This document shows, piece by piece, positions 34,349 to 44,377 of a stretch of 64,000 nucleotides of DNA (positions are counted from its first letter, which is position 1; each line of letters opens with the position of its first letter). A program made the translations under genes and the position numbers. The stretch lies in assembly GCA_018806915.1 (NCBI GenBank), contig JAGKQI010000090.1, positions 2,604,001-2,668,000 on the forward strand, in the 5' to 3' direction. This DNA comes from Phytophthora colocasiae. Lineage: Eukaryota > Oomycota > Peronosporomycetes > Peronosporales > Peronosporaceae. The notes beneath the pieces were generated by a model, which was not told where the DNA came from, ran no database searches, and saw only the letters and a program-made list of their open reading frames with translations.

Positions 34349-34395
34349 TTAACGCCTCGTGCTACTACGCAGTGTTAAATCCGGTTCGTCTGTGA

Positions 34396-35081
34396 AATGT
34401 TTCCTGGAACTTGGCATGATTGAGCCAATAACGCGAATCGCTAGAGTCTGGCACCTCCGATACACAATAAAGCGTTTAAAGCTAAAGTCAAGCTCAGATT
34501 TATAAGCCAACATTACTGAAGCCGCATGCCCGTTGTATTCGCGCCATTCTTCCGGGTATTATTCCATGTAGCCATCTTGATGATACATGTGAAAAATATG
34601 TGGACCAATTCGGCTAGATTGGCTAAAATCAAGATGACGTTGCGGTTTTCAGTCGAACAAGTTGGTTACGCATTGCTTTGACATTGTTTCAGTTATATAT
34701 TGATTGAGTTAAATTCGTCGGGGTGGCTAGAGAGGAATGGACTTCGTAAAGTGATACTGTCCATCAGCGTGAGGTTGACATTCATTAATCATCAGCATGA
34801 GATTGACCAGCGTCAACTTGACGCACTTAGGCTACATGCAACTTGTGCGGTTGTGAAACTAGAATAGCAGAACTCGTTTCTGAAAATGCCTCTGCAATTC
34901 CTTGACATGCCGAGCCAATAAATCTTTCCTACTGCATGTACTTATCCTGTGTGCCTTCCAGCTTCACATCCTACACAAGTTGTACATAGTGTACTCCGCC
35001 AACATATTTGCCAGAATTGCTACACACTAACTTACTGTTAGTTGGTGTTAGCAAACGTGTTACCCTGTATGTTGTGGACTT
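34396..35081. other. No gene seen
   Basis: About 690 bp of AT-rich DNA between the end of the interrupted membrane-protein gene and a hAT relic. It may be part of the same decayed hAT element, but I could not find its terminal repeats. Confidence 0.4.
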
Positions 35082-35336
35082 CCTACATAACTACAGTATT
35101 GTCCTGTGCAGCCGATGCGTCGCTGTCTTCAGTAGCTTCGTCTTTCAAGTCTTTAATCACGCGTCTCACGTAGTCCGTAGAGTCCTCCGTATCGAGCGCG
35201 AAATTTGTATAGAGAAACACCAACTTCTCAACTTTGTCTGGTGTCAACGATTGCGGCGTTTAGACCACATGAAAGCCAATTTGGAGTCCAAACACGTTCT
35301 GCAGCAGCTGGAAAGGCTCGGTCTTTGATACCGGTA
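35082..35336 (-). pseudogene. hAT transposase C-terminal remnant
   Basis: Minus-strand reading gives NVFGLQIGF, then in the next frame AFMWSKRRNR, then LTPDKVEKLVFLYTNFALD and a short acidic tail ending at TAG 35082-35084. The order SER/VF - SK.RN.L - KVEKLVF.YTN is the conserved hAT dimerisation (hATC) domain. At least two frame breaks are present and the rest of the transposase is not seen. The stretch from 35337 to 35798 holds no supported gene. Confidence 0.65.
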
Positions 35337-35798
35337 GCGCAAAACCCGAATCTAGTCGCGACAGAAAGCTTCAACATTCAACATTCAACAGAACTGTGGG
35401 CTTAGGATCAGTCAGCGACGGGTGAGCGTCTAACTCCACCAACATGTGAGTAAAATTTACTACACACTAACTAACTGTTTATATACAGGATCGCCAACTC
35501 TACAGTTAGCGTTAATGCGAACACTAGTTGTATTATACATGTACCTAACACAACTCTTGACAAAACAGCTGAATACAACTCCGATCAACAATTGCGTTGG
35601 TGCGAAACTTTTAATATACGTCGTTTACTACACTCGTCTGTCCAAAGGCAACGTTCTTTACCCTCGAGCAGCACCACCTTTTCGGTGATTCCACAAAAGA
35701 TGTGGTCACAGCTCTTGCGTGATGATCCTGCCAAAGCCTTTGCGAGAAGTCCACGTAGAACGTCTTCAGCTCGAGGAGAAACCCACCGAATAAATAAC

Positions 35799-36904
35799 TC
35801 AACGAAGTCGATGCCGAGTAATTGCGATCGCACTCTCTTGGTACTGCTGGTAGTGGCTGTTGCAGTAGTTTTTCGTACGTTCATATGCCTGCTTCCGGCA
35901 CCCTTGGACGATGCATCGTTTACCTAGAAATCTTAGCAAATTAGCATACACACTTCCCACTTCGAAGAATACACAGCAGATAGCTTACCACCACCATGCG
36001 CCCAGCACAAACCGTTCGAGATAGCGATCTTATCGCAGTCTCCCGTTTTACACTCAGTACCGCCACCATGAGACCAGCAGTAGCCAGGAGACTTGGCTCG
36101 GTTGGAACAACCCGGAGCCTTGCACTGCATCGACCCGCCTGAAAGGATCAACTGGTTAGCTAACATCAAAGAAACGAAAACAGAATGAGACGCACCATGC
36201 TTCCAACAGCGACCAAAGTGTTTGGCTCGACTGCTGCAACCTTCTGCAGTGCATCGTTTCCCACCCTAAAGAGACAGCAAAGTCAGACATGAAGCTAAAA
36301 GTGAAGAGTAACACAGCAAACGTACTCCATGGCGGACGCAGAGTCCGTGATCGACCACGTAGTGGGTGCAGCCAGTGTATCTGCACGTTCGGCTTGCTGG
36401 TCGGGCAGTTCGAGGACTGGGCGTAGTAATAGGACGAGTTCTAGCGCCTACAAGGCTTGGAGGCGTCATATCCCCTGAAACTACAGCGTACGAGCTCGTA
36501 GGAGTTGGTAGACTTGGCATAACGAAGCCACTGTGTTTGCTGTAGTCTGTAGTATTCGGTCGAGCTGCAAAACAGGGAAAAGGGTACCGTTAGACGAGAA
36601 GAAGACATGATCACTTTAGAGTTCACATACTCATGAATGCAGCAGAGTACGTCGGAGTCTCAGAGTATTGAGGAGCTGATACGAACATGCTCTTCTGGTA
36701 TCGCCGCTGCTGTGGACTGGTGCTTCTCAGCACGTCCGAGATGACCGGGAGGCGAGGACGAAGCAGAGGTGGCAGGTCGATGAAACTCGGTCGGGACGTC
36801 ACGAATTCCGGCTCCGGTTTAACAAAGACGGCATCTCTTTGAGGTTGAGACCGTAGCAGGTCAGTGAGAACGATGGTGTTCTCCGGCGGCGTCCACGGTT
36901 GCAT
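35799..36904 (-). CDS. WRKY19-like Cys/His repeat protein
   Basis: Exons on the minus strand: 36631-36904 (or longer), 36326-36564, 36196-36265, 35989-36138 and 35799-35923, with four small GT-AG introns (57-66 bp) that keep frame. The C-terminal half has five repeats of the form C-x4-C-x(10-12)-C-x2-H-GGG, for example CRYTGCTHYVVDHGLCVRHG, CTAEGCSSRAKHFGRCWKHG and CKAPGCSNRAKSPGYCWSHG. Databases usually label such oomycete proteins 'probable WRKY transcription factor 19', although no WRKY domain is present. The repeats probably bind zinc. The N-terminal half is proline/serine rich and disordered-looking. The 5' end is uncertain: ATG 36904 is the first good in-frame start I see, with open frame continuing to about 36973. 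Confidence 0.75.
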
Positions 36905-37859
36905 CGTGTTTGATGGTCGGGGTCTTCCTGAAGCTGCAGATGCGACGTCGCTGAGTGATTTTCGAAAGTGCAAGTTGACGTGACTCGCCCTGAATGAGGC
37001 AGCAAGACTCTAACCAAGAGCGGCGGCATAAAGGAGCGACGTCCGCTTCGTCCCGTCGTCTCGAGACGAATTACTTGAGGTCTCCTCTCTCCAATCTGGA
37101 ATGCCAACACCACCTGGATGTGCAGTGCCGGGCTCGGTGAAGTGGTTTTGACGGCCGGGTGACAGGGAAGAAAGGATCCTTTGTACGTGGCGACCACCGT
37201 GACCACCAGCGCGTTGACTCAGCGAGCATTGCACACGAAATCATGTGTGTCGGCCGCACGTCCATACGGTCGAATGGCTCCTCTCAAACAGCTTGTCCGG
37301 CGTAGCGACGGCCTGTCAGATGATCGTCATGTCATCGACCGGCCGGTGATGCTGGGATGGCGTGAAGGAAGACTGCGAGAGTGCAGCTGGACGGCACCAC
37401 AGACAGCAAAGCTTTGAGAGATCAACTGCAGTGTAGTGCCGGTCGAAAACGACCACCCGATCATGGCGTGGGACGGACTTCAGCCGGCTCAACAACGGAG
37501 GATCAACGTGACATGCTCTCTACCAGTTCTTGCTTAGTGCATGGTGCGTCTCCCACTCTGATCGAGACCTGTCAGCAGTCGAAAACTTCGGTGCTCGTTG
37601 TGGGGGAACGCTTCGTGACTTCGCAGCTTTGAAGGAAGTTCCAGGTCTCCGTCTGGATGACGTGGTGACGTGTGATTCACCCTCGACCACAGAATTCAAA
37701 TCCTTCCTGTAATCCAGTCATGCATGGTCGACCAGCTGAGGGGTGCTAGTGCTGGTGATCACAGTGACGAGCATCAACGGCTTTCGTAAGAGGTCCACCA
37801 TTTTCAAGATTTGATGAAACTTGAATGAGACGATGAACCTGTCGAAGAAACAAAGATTG
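36905..37859. other. No clear gene
   Basis: About 950 bp with scattered short open frames on both strands but no recognisable family. It may contain the true 5' exon of the WRKY19-like gene and, towards its right end, further worn remains of the PH-gene fragment that follows. Confidence 0.35.
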
Positions 37860-38222
37860 TGGCTGAGTGCGCCTCTCGTTACTAGTATTCGACACCACAA
37901 GCTCGAGTCCGTATGGTGAAATCGCTTCGTCAAGTCTAACGATTTGGACAATTGAACGTTGGGTTGTGCTTCCTGAAAGACATGTTAAGTGCAGAGCTTG
38001 GTATGGACGGTGGGTCAATGAGTGGAAGATGAGCTTTCGACTCATGCTAAGTACCGATGATTCGGTGCCATCTCTGAGAGGAGACGAAGCTAAAGCAAGA
38101 TGAAGAAGGTGAAAGGGAAAGTGCCATTCCTCCGCTTAGAATTCTTTAACAGCAGCAGCTGGTAATGCAATGTACATCTGTGGCTACTACCGAGACGATA
38201 GATACCGTGGTTTGGTAAAGTG
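37860..38222 (+). pseudogene. C-terminal remnant of a multi-PH gene copy
   Basis: In broken frames the + strand reads LPERHVKCRAW...WVNEW, matching LPGKHVKCRARSS of the last PH module of the gene at 20989-28375. After about 100 degraded bases it reads NAMYICGYYRDDRYRGLVK and stops at TGA 38220-38222, closely matching the C-terminus NAMYTCDYYQDDGYRGLTK of that gene. So the last part of a second multi-PH gene existed here in the opposite orientation and has decayed. Confidence 0.72.
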
Positions 38223-38451
38223 AAAATAATTGTTTAGTAAAAACGGAGATTGTTGACACGGTGGATCCGTAGATATTGGTGGATTAATCCGTAGGAGACT
38301 TACAGATAGTGCTCATGGCAAAAGTTAAGATTTCTTCGAAGTGTTAAACGCTACTGCAGCTGTTGTTGCTGTGCTGAAAGTTGAAAAGTAAAAATTGCGA
38401 AATCACTGGTTGCCGACACACGGACGTAGCTGAGACCTGGGTTACCGCAGC

Positions 38452-39417
38452 TCAATTGTTGCTTCGGTGAAGAATTGTGTTGATAACGGTCCTCAAGTCA
38501 TCTAGGTTGATTGAGATGGGGTGGTTTCCGTTCAAACCTGCAGGTAAAGCGACACCAGCGTAAATCGCTCCAACTGGAAACGTCAGCGGAGGTGCGGGAG
38601 GATAGCCATAGCCAAAATCCACTTCTTGAGTCGGCTGACCACGCTGATGCAAGATAGCAACTCGACGCTTAGTCATGTCTCCAGGGAAAATCTTGATCCC
38701 GATGGCCACTTGAACAGACGTATCGTCGCTCATCCAACGCTGGAGTTTGGCTCGAAGGCCCTCTAAACTTTCGTTCTTGTAAGCAATTTCGATAATCACG
38801 TTTGGGAACGGGTTGTTTTCTGAAGCCGCCAGCACTGCACCGCCAACCTCCAGGTCCAGAGGGGTGAGACTTGCATCAGGTTCTTGACCACTATCTCCAA
38901 TCTGGCACGTAGGTCGTACACCTATCACAGTGCGACCTAGGTGAACGTTGTTCCCCGCGATCTGTATTTGCGTGGTGATGGAGGATCGAATTTCTTCTGA
39001 CGCATGTTCGTGGACAAACGACGGCAGGCTGTAGATCACCACTCTTCCCCTGTTCGTGCCATCATTCAGAGGCTCAAAGTCCCACCGCCTCAGCCGTCCT
39101 TCGTTGAGGTTGAGCCATCGCTTGAAGTCTTCCCAAGTGGTGGCAGCACAAACGACGCTAGGTCCCCAGTAAGGATCTCCATCTTCATCGACGAATGGAG
39201 CTGGGTGTTCCAGTCTCTCGCGCAGATCTTCCTTAGCACTGTTGACATCACTTGCGTGGATCACCTGTCTTCTTCTCCTCACCATCGTCGGCGTGGATGC
39301 TGTGGCTACAATCGGTGGCGATACGGATACGGCTGCACTTGCTGAAGCTCTTGTCGTTTGGGCTGCGCTTGTTCTAAGTCGTGGATATCGTCGTTTCACA
39401 CGCTCGTTCACTAGCAT
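38452..39417 (-). CDS. Uma2-like PD-(D/E)XK nuclease-fold protein
   Basis: 321 residues from ATG 39417 with no internal break. A basic, Ala/Ser/Thr-rich N-terminus is followed by a globular domain. QEPDASLTPLDLEVGGAVLA, then FPNVIIEIAYKNES and LRAKLQRWMSDDTSVQVAIG fit the Uma2 (DUF820) arrangement of the PD-(D/E)XK fold: the EPD acid, the I-E-x-A strand and the following K in the helix. Members are mostly bacterial and linked to mobile DNA or defence; eukaryotic copies are of unknown role. No secretion signal is seen. A 40-residue broken relative lies at 28490-28612, and both lie next to multi-PH sequences. Nuclease activity is inference from motifs only. Confidence 0.55.
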   Translation of the reverse strand: MLVNERVKRRYPRLRTSAAQTTRASASAAVSVSPPIVATASTPTMVRRRRQVIHASDVNSAKEDLRERLEHPAPFVDEDGDPYWGPSVVCAATTWEDFKRWLNLNEGRLRRWDFEPLNDGTNRGRVVIYSLPSFVHEHASEEIRSSITTQIQIAGNNVHLGRTVIGVRPTCQIGDSGQEPDASLTPLDLEVGGAVLAASENNPFPNVIIEIAYKNESLEGLRAKLQRWMSDDTSVQVAIGIKIFPGDMTKRRVAILHQRGQPTQEVDFGYGYPPAPPLTFPVGAIYAGVALPAGLNGNHPISINLDDLRTVINTILHRSNN

Positions 39418-39653
39418 TGGTACTTTTTCGGAGAAAGGGGCTCACTTTTCGTACCGGTGCGAGTACCGGTGATGTTGTATGTAGTGGTGCAGGAAGTGGT
39501 TTTGTCGGAGCTCTTGCTGGCTACAGGGTGGATTGGAGAATGAACGGTGTGGTGAATTGTCAGATTAACGAGAAAGTGCTGCATTTCAACGTATCTTGTT
39601 CTCTTTTGATCTCGAGAAAAAAAACGAAATGGCTGCGTTGCTAGCTAACTCGG

Positions 39654-40140
39654 TTACGGAAGCTGCACGACGATCTTGCCAATGTTCTTGTGCGCGTACA
39701 TGTGATCCATGGCGTCCGGGACCTGTTCCAGTCCGTAGAACTCCGGGGGTCTACGCCAGCGACCAGTTCCACTCCTTGATGAACTTGAAGTGGTTTTCCA
39801 TAATGGTTTTCATCAGCAGAACCTCATTCATCGCGCTAACAGTGAAAAGTGGGCGTGGGGTATCTCCTCTGTACTCTGAGATGTGTCCAAAGACAATGAT
39901 TCGACCACGAATGGCCATGTTGTCGAACACCGTCTTGAACATCTGACCACCGATGGTCTCAAAAGCGATGTCGATGCCCTTCGAGTACTCTTTCTTCAGC
40001 ACTTGATCGATACTCTCCTTGTTGTAGTTGATCACCCGATCACAGCCGAGTTTCTTGAGGTATTCAGCCTTGTTGTCGCTACTGCACGTACCAATGACGT
40101 GGTTTCCTGCCATTTTGGCGAGTTACACTACGAACTGCCC
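39654..40140 (-). pseudogene. MDR/zinc-type oxidoreductase fragment
   Basis: The minus strand encodes GNHVIGTCSSDNKAEYLKKL, CDRVINYNKE and DIAFETIGGQMFKTVFDNMA, the cofactor-binding half of a medium-chain dehydrogenase/reductase close to prostaglandin reductase 3 (ZADH2) proteins. The N-terminal half is missing and the frame upstream hits a stop. After WSLA the frame closes at 39751, but the expected C-terminus continues in another frame (EFYGLEQVPDAMDHMYAHKN) to 39654. It is therefore truncated and frameshifted. Confidence 0.8.
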
Positions 40141-40169
40141 TAAGAAAATCCAGCTTTACCACGAACAAC

Positions 40170-40712
40170 GTGGTCCAGATCCTCCTTCTACTCTGTCTAG
40201 TGTCGTTGGAAGCTGCCGAACTTGTCGACGAGGATCGCATCAACTCTACCCATCGCCTTCTCCAACGTGACAAGGACGAATCCGACCCAGTGACAACTAC
40301 CTTTCTGGCCCAAGTCTCCGCCGCTACTCTAGTGAATGATGCAGGCGAGGATTTCGTGGCTTTTATCGACGCTCTGGCGGCAAATGCGTCGTCGAGGAAC
40401 GACAATCGGTCCAGCGACGGCAATGTGTTCGAAGACTTCGACAGCAACTTCACTACAGCTTTGAGATCAGCAATTGACGATGATAATACATCGATTTCCT
40501 TCGATGGCTCAAGTTCCAGTAGTAATGGAGAATTCGAGCATGAAATCGACGGTGATGCCGACTTCACCAGTGAAAACCTCTTCATCGACTTGGCGACAAC
40601 GCAAAACACCAGCAACTTCCTCGTTATGCTTGCCATCGGACTCATCATGGAGATCGTTACCTGGTTCCCAGCTAGACGGACAGTAAGACAGAACTCGCAG
40701 TCGGTAGCGTAG
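40170..40712 (+). CDS. Secreted or membrane-anchored acidic protein, 5' end doubtful
   Basis: Open frame of about 180 residues, beginning without an ATG right next to the oxidoreductase fragment, so its first codons may be lost. The start is hydrophobic (VQILLLLCLVSLEAAEL), fitting a signal peptide. It is followed by an acidic, Asn/Ser-rich domain with several N-glycosylation sequons and a C-terminal membrane helix (FLVMLAIGLIMEIVTWF) with a short basic tail. The family is unknown. Its TAG stop (40710-40712) coincides with the start of the 662-bp duplicated block, so the duplication boundary lies exactly at the gene end. Confidence 0.4.
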   Translation: MVQILLLLCLVSLEAAELVDEDRINSTHRLLQRDKDESDPVTTTFLAQVSAATLVNDAGEDFVAFIDALAANASSRNDNRSSDGNVFEDFDSNFTTALRSAIDDDNTSISFDGSSSSSNGEFEHEIDGDADFTSENLFIDLATTQNTSNFLVMLAIGLIMEIVTWFPARRTVRQNSQSVA

Positions 40713-41373
40713 GTAAAGCCAACGTTTGCATCGTATTTGATCAAACAACAAATCAATTCCATTCCACCACTACTGCCCAACGCTAAAGATCTACGTCTCC
40801 ACTGCCCCGTTTGAAAGGTCTCAACTATCCTAAATCTTCTTTTCAAAAGAAGACCTCTTGTCACTTTCCAATCTGCCGTCCAGCCATGACACAGATCACT
40901 GCAGTCCTTACGTGTTTAGCTCTGATATTCAATCTTTCGGCTGCAATTATCCCCCCAGCAGCTATTCCATCAGCCATCGATATCATTTACAACGATATCA
41001 TCAAGCACGACGTAACGGAAGATGCACAGCGAGCTGGATCGATCCCGTCGGGTGGAGTAGCGATTCTCGTAATCGATCAACAAGTGAGTTTCCACCCTGG
41101 TGGTTCTTTGGCGATTCCAACCGCCAACGAAGACGCAGCTCGAATCGCCGCGTTCATCTCGAACCACACGTCTGAGCTCTCTCAAGTGGTTTTAACCATG
41201 GATTCTCATCAGAGATACCACATCGCCCACGGGATCTTCTGGACGAACGATGCCGGGGCATCACCGCAGTCATTTACGACGATTTCAGCCAAGGATATCG
41301 AGAATGGACGCTGGAAACCACGGGATTCAAGCTTGAAAGACTACGTTTTAGAGTACACAAAGTCACTAAAGCG
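40712..41373. repeat. Direct duplication, left copy (662 bp)
   Basis: Nearly identical to 47517-48179 (663 bp; one 1-bp indel and one substitution seen near the right end). It begins GGTAAAGCCAACG and runs through the promoter and first 162 codons of the isochorismatase-like gene, ending in AAGCG where the Copia element begins. Confidence 0.92.
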
Positions 41374-41389
41374 TATTGGAATCTGGTAA
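40886..41389 (+). pseudogene. Isochorismatase/nicotinamidase-like gene, copy 1, truncated
   Basis: ATG 40886 opens a signal-peptide-like N-terminus (ITAVLTCLALIFNLSAA), then the first catalytic motif AILVIDQQVSF with its aspartate. Coding is cut after KSLK by the Copia LTR, and the frame ends three codons later in LTR sequence. The lysine and cysteine of the catalytic triad are lost, so this copy cannot be active. The upstream stretch TCACTTTCCAATCTGCC (about 20 bp before the ATG) resembles the oomycete Inr+FPR core promoter. Confidence 0.88.
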
Positions 41390-41532
41390 CACGCAGGCAA
41401 CTTGTTGTTAAAGGGGGTAATCTTGGACTGGCGCCTCTCGGGCCCTCTGTTTTGCACTAACCAGTAGTACACTATCATTGCTACGTACTCAACGGCTTTC
41501 AACGGCCCTAAGTAGTAGTCCACTTTCCAATA
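41374..41532 (-). repeat. Copia 3' LTR (159 bp)
   Basis: Identical to 47358-47516. On the minus strand it follows the polypurine tract GGAGGGGGCG. It interrupts the isochorismatase-like gene copy 1. Confidence 0.93.
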
Positions 41533-41553
41533 CGCCCCCTCCGAAGTAGCAGT

Positions 41554-42330
41554 TTACTTCGGAAGATGCTCCTTGGTCAAGCCAATCATCTTGCCCAGCA
41601 TCTCCAAACGATCGCTGGCAAGGGGCTTCGTCAATAAATCGGATGGATTCACGTCCGACTTCACCTTGTGCAAAGTCACCGTCTTCTTCGCGACTTGGTC
41701 ACGAACGTAGTGCCATCTCAGTTCGATATGTCGCGTCCTGCGACTAAATGTAGGATTGGTAGCCATGACATAGGCTGCCTGATTGTCAATTCACAAGCGG
41801 ACTTCCGTCTTCAACGCTGGGAAGACTTCAATGAGTACGTTTCGCAGTCCTTGTCCCTCCATCGAGGCCTCACAGGCAGCGACATACTCCGCTTCAGCTG
41901 TACTCTGGGCGACAATGGTCTGTCGTGTCGATGCCCAAGAAACAGCTCCTCCAGCTACACAGTGCACGTAACCGGTTACACTCTTGCGACTGTCAGGGTC
42001 ATTGCCCCAATCCGAATCGCAAAACCCGTCGATGACTAGTGTATTCGCCTTTTGAGATTCTTTGCTGGCCGAGTACTCAATGCCCATACTCTTGGTCCCA
42101 ACCAAGTACCTGAGCACGCGCTTCGCGGCTCCAATATGCTGTTGAGTTGGCTGTTGAACGTACCGGCTCAGCTGGCCGACAGCATACGCGATGTCGGGGC
42201 GGGTACAGGTCGCTAAGTACATTAGCGAACCTACCAGCTCACGATAGGGAAAGGATTTCCCGTAACCAAGCTCCTTCTTGTGTTGACCTGCATCCGTGTC
42301 GTTCACAGTCAATCGCAGTTTCGTCTCCAT
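41554..42330 (-). pseudogene. Copia RNase H region, one in-frame stop
   Basis: It reads GSLMYLATCTRPDIAYAVGQ (end of RT/connection), then RNase H motifs FCDSDWGNDPDSRKSVTGYV, AQSTAEAEYVAACEA and, after a TGA at 41791-41793, IDNQAAYVMATNP, RRTRHIELRWHYVRDQ and DLLTKPL. The stop is in phase with both sides, so it is a nonsense mutation rather than a frame change. Confidence 0.88.
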
Positions 42331-42405
42331 CGGGATCCTGCTCGGGTGTGCATCGTTGAAGTGAAACTTGTCGATGATCTCCTCGCAGTACCGAGTCTGA
42401 TGAAT

Positions 42406-43524
42406 TTAGATTGAGTTTTCGTTTTGTTGCACCTCCACACCTAGGTAGGTACTCACCAAACCTTGGTCCTTGATTCCATAGGCTTCATTCAGCTCACTGA
42501 ACAATCGCTTCTTGAACGTCTCGTTCCGAGTCGCACACAGGATGTCATCTACGTAGAGAAGAACCAACGCGAACTCTCCATCCTGGTCGTAAAAATACAA
42601 GCATGGCTCAGTAGCACACTGCTTGAACCCAAATCGAATTAACCACGAATTCACCTCACTATTCCATTCACGCCCTGACTGTCGAAGACCGTACAAAGCT
42701 TTGTTGATCATGTAGATCATGCCATCTTCTTCGCTTGGATAGCCTTCCAGCTCTTCAAGATACTGCTTGATCGCGAGCAATGCATTCGGGTACGCTGTAT
42801 TAATGTCACCCTGATAAACTATTAGATGCAACAGAACACACACCGCGAGAAACAATCTGAAAGTAGCCATCCTTGCCACGGGTGAGAAGGTCTCTTGAAA
42901 GTCAATACCCTGGCGCTGTTTGTCGCCTCGCGCCACGATCCGAGCTTTGAACCGAACGACGTATCCAAGGTGATCAGTCTTCACACTGTACACCCACATT
43001 GTCTTTATCGCTCGTTGTCCGATCGGCATCTCTGCTCTCGGAATCATACACAGCACTTCCTTGTCTTTGAGTGCCCGAATTTCGTCATTCATAGCAGCTC
43101 TCCACTCTTTAGCAAACTTAGACCTCATCGCCTCGCGATAGTTCCGAGGTATGTTCACGCTACTCGCTCGAATTCCATTGTTTCCACGCAAATCCGCGTG
43201 TAGTGCCCTAAAAGCCGAAGTCACCGTGAAATTCTCATATCGGTCAGGTGGGTGACGCTCGTGCACTTCACGAAGTCCTGGGCGGCGTACTGGGACCTCC
43301 CGTTTCTGCCTCTTTGTATCCACCTTTGCCCGCTTTGGATCTCTCACTCGCTTGACTTCATCTTCTCTTTGGCGTCGACGACCAATCATTATCTCGCCTG
43401 GAGAATCACTGTCGCCTGCTTCCAGATCATCACCGAGATCGAACAGACAGTTTCCCACTTCTATCTCATCACTGGGATCAAAGTTTTCCACTTCTATCTC
43501 GTCACTGGGATCAAAGTTTCCCAC
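42406..43524 (-). pseudogene. Copia reverse transcriptase frame
   Basis: Starts in an acidic linker containing three tandem 33-bp repeats (DPSDEIEVGNF/VEN). The RVT_2 domain follows: MWVYSVKTDHLGYVVRFKAR, YQGDINTAYPNALL (first catalytic Asp), ALYGLRQSGREWN and LLYVDDILCA (YVDD box). It ends at TAA 42406-42408; codons after it (IHQTRYCEEIIDKF) continue in phase toward RNase H, so CAA to TAA is the likely change. Confidence 0.88.
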
Positions 43525-43557
43525 TTCTATCTCGTCACTGACTTCGTCGTCAATTAC

Positions 43558-44377
43558 GGGAAATAATTAAAAGCTGTTGCGTAGGCACTACATACCTGTT
43601 GCTCTAGTCTCAAATACTAATGACCTGTTACAACCACTACGATCCTGTTAGTCGACAACAGGATTGCAGCCTAGAGCCTGTTACTCGGATCCGCTCTAAT
43701 CTCAAGTACTAATGACCTGTTACACGTACTACGTTCCTGTTAGTCGCTAATGCGCACGAGGTACTGCTAGGATTACAGATAAAACCTTACTTCGTTCCTG
43801 TTAGTCGCTAATGCGCACGAGGTACTGCTAGGATTACAGATAAAACCTTACTTCGAAGAGGTTACTGAGACTGTTTCTGCATAGCAGTTGTAAAACGGCT
43901 TGGAGGTCAGTGCTAATATTGGTCTCTCTTTTCGGCAAAACTCCTCACAAAACAATCAGCCCAGTGCAATGGGCATTGTTGCGGGGACAACATACAGCTC
44001 AGACAGCTCATATGCTCCCGATAACGACGATTCTGATGCATTCAACTCGGAGATCTCTGAGATGGATTTCGAGTTCGATGTCCCCTCCATCTAATAACGT
44101 CCATAACGAGGACAAAATATAGAGGGGCAAGATTACGTTCTTGTTGGAGTACTGTATACGTTCACGAAACGCGCTACCAGACACCTCGGCTTCTCGTGTT
44201 TGTTTGCCGGAGTCACAGAAATTTTCAGCATCACTACGAATTACTGTTGGAAAATCGGTGTAAAAATAGTGCGAAAAATGTTTTAAACAGATAAACAGTA
44301 GTTATGACAGGCGATAAGGGAGTAATAATGCTACGACAGCAAAGTAGTGCAATAATAACAGATTTTAAATAGCAGCC
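43558..44377. mobile_element. MULE-like non-autonomous element (820 bp) inside Copia
   Basis: It is flanked by the 9-bp target duplication GTCAATTAC (43549-43557 and 44378-44386). The ends are weakly inverted: GGGAAATAATTAAAAGCTG at the left against GGCTGCTATTTAAAATCTG from the right, with GCACTAC shared further in. A 9-bp duplication and long imperfect ends fit Mutator-like elements. It splits the Copia polyprotein in the acidic linker between integrase and RT. No transposase is seen inside; a short frame at 43900-44094 has no recognisable family. Confidence 0.72.
43732..43853. repeat. 61-bp tandem repeat, two copies
   Basis: The unit beginning CGTTCCTGTTAGTCGCTAAT (43732-43792) is repeated at once at 43793-43853. 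A looser upstream duplication (CTCAAGTACTAATGACCTGTT and relatives) lies at 43600-43731. Such subterminal repeats are common in MULE-type elements, where they may bind transposase. Confidence 0.8.

Larger units (their letters stand above)
30579..34395 (+). pseudogene. Membrane-protein gene split by a piggyBac element
   Basis: Likely start ATG 30579; an intron at 30671-30763 keeps frame and joins to RYILPMTVYAAVISGMYLVA, a probable membrane helix. Further exons around 31040-31240 (WLRVRRLCVEAAESVLQVMR) and 31360-31840 (hydrophobic stretches, then SFPYWRRYLRAVARSTIFAI) continue the protein, but their exact borders are unclear. At 31837-31840 (TTAA) a 2.5-kb piggyBac element interrupts codons for TVLIN. 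The frame resumes right after the element (34353 onward) as ASCYYAVLNPVRL and ends at TGA 34393-34395. So the insertion lies 14 codons from the natural end. The family is not recognised; the protein seems multi-spanning. Confidence 0.55.

Noticed and set aside
35592..35927. A plus-strand frame of 111 codons with a C-terminal membrane-helix-like stretch
   Set aside because: It overlaps antisense the last exon of the WRKY19-like gene, which is supported by splice sites and a conserved CIVQGCRKQAYERTK repeat. The plus-strand frame shows no family features.
43459..43545. 33-bp tandem repeats as a possible CRISPR or regulatory array
   Set aside because: They are three direct in-frame repeats without spacers, coding DPSDEIEV units of the Copia linker.
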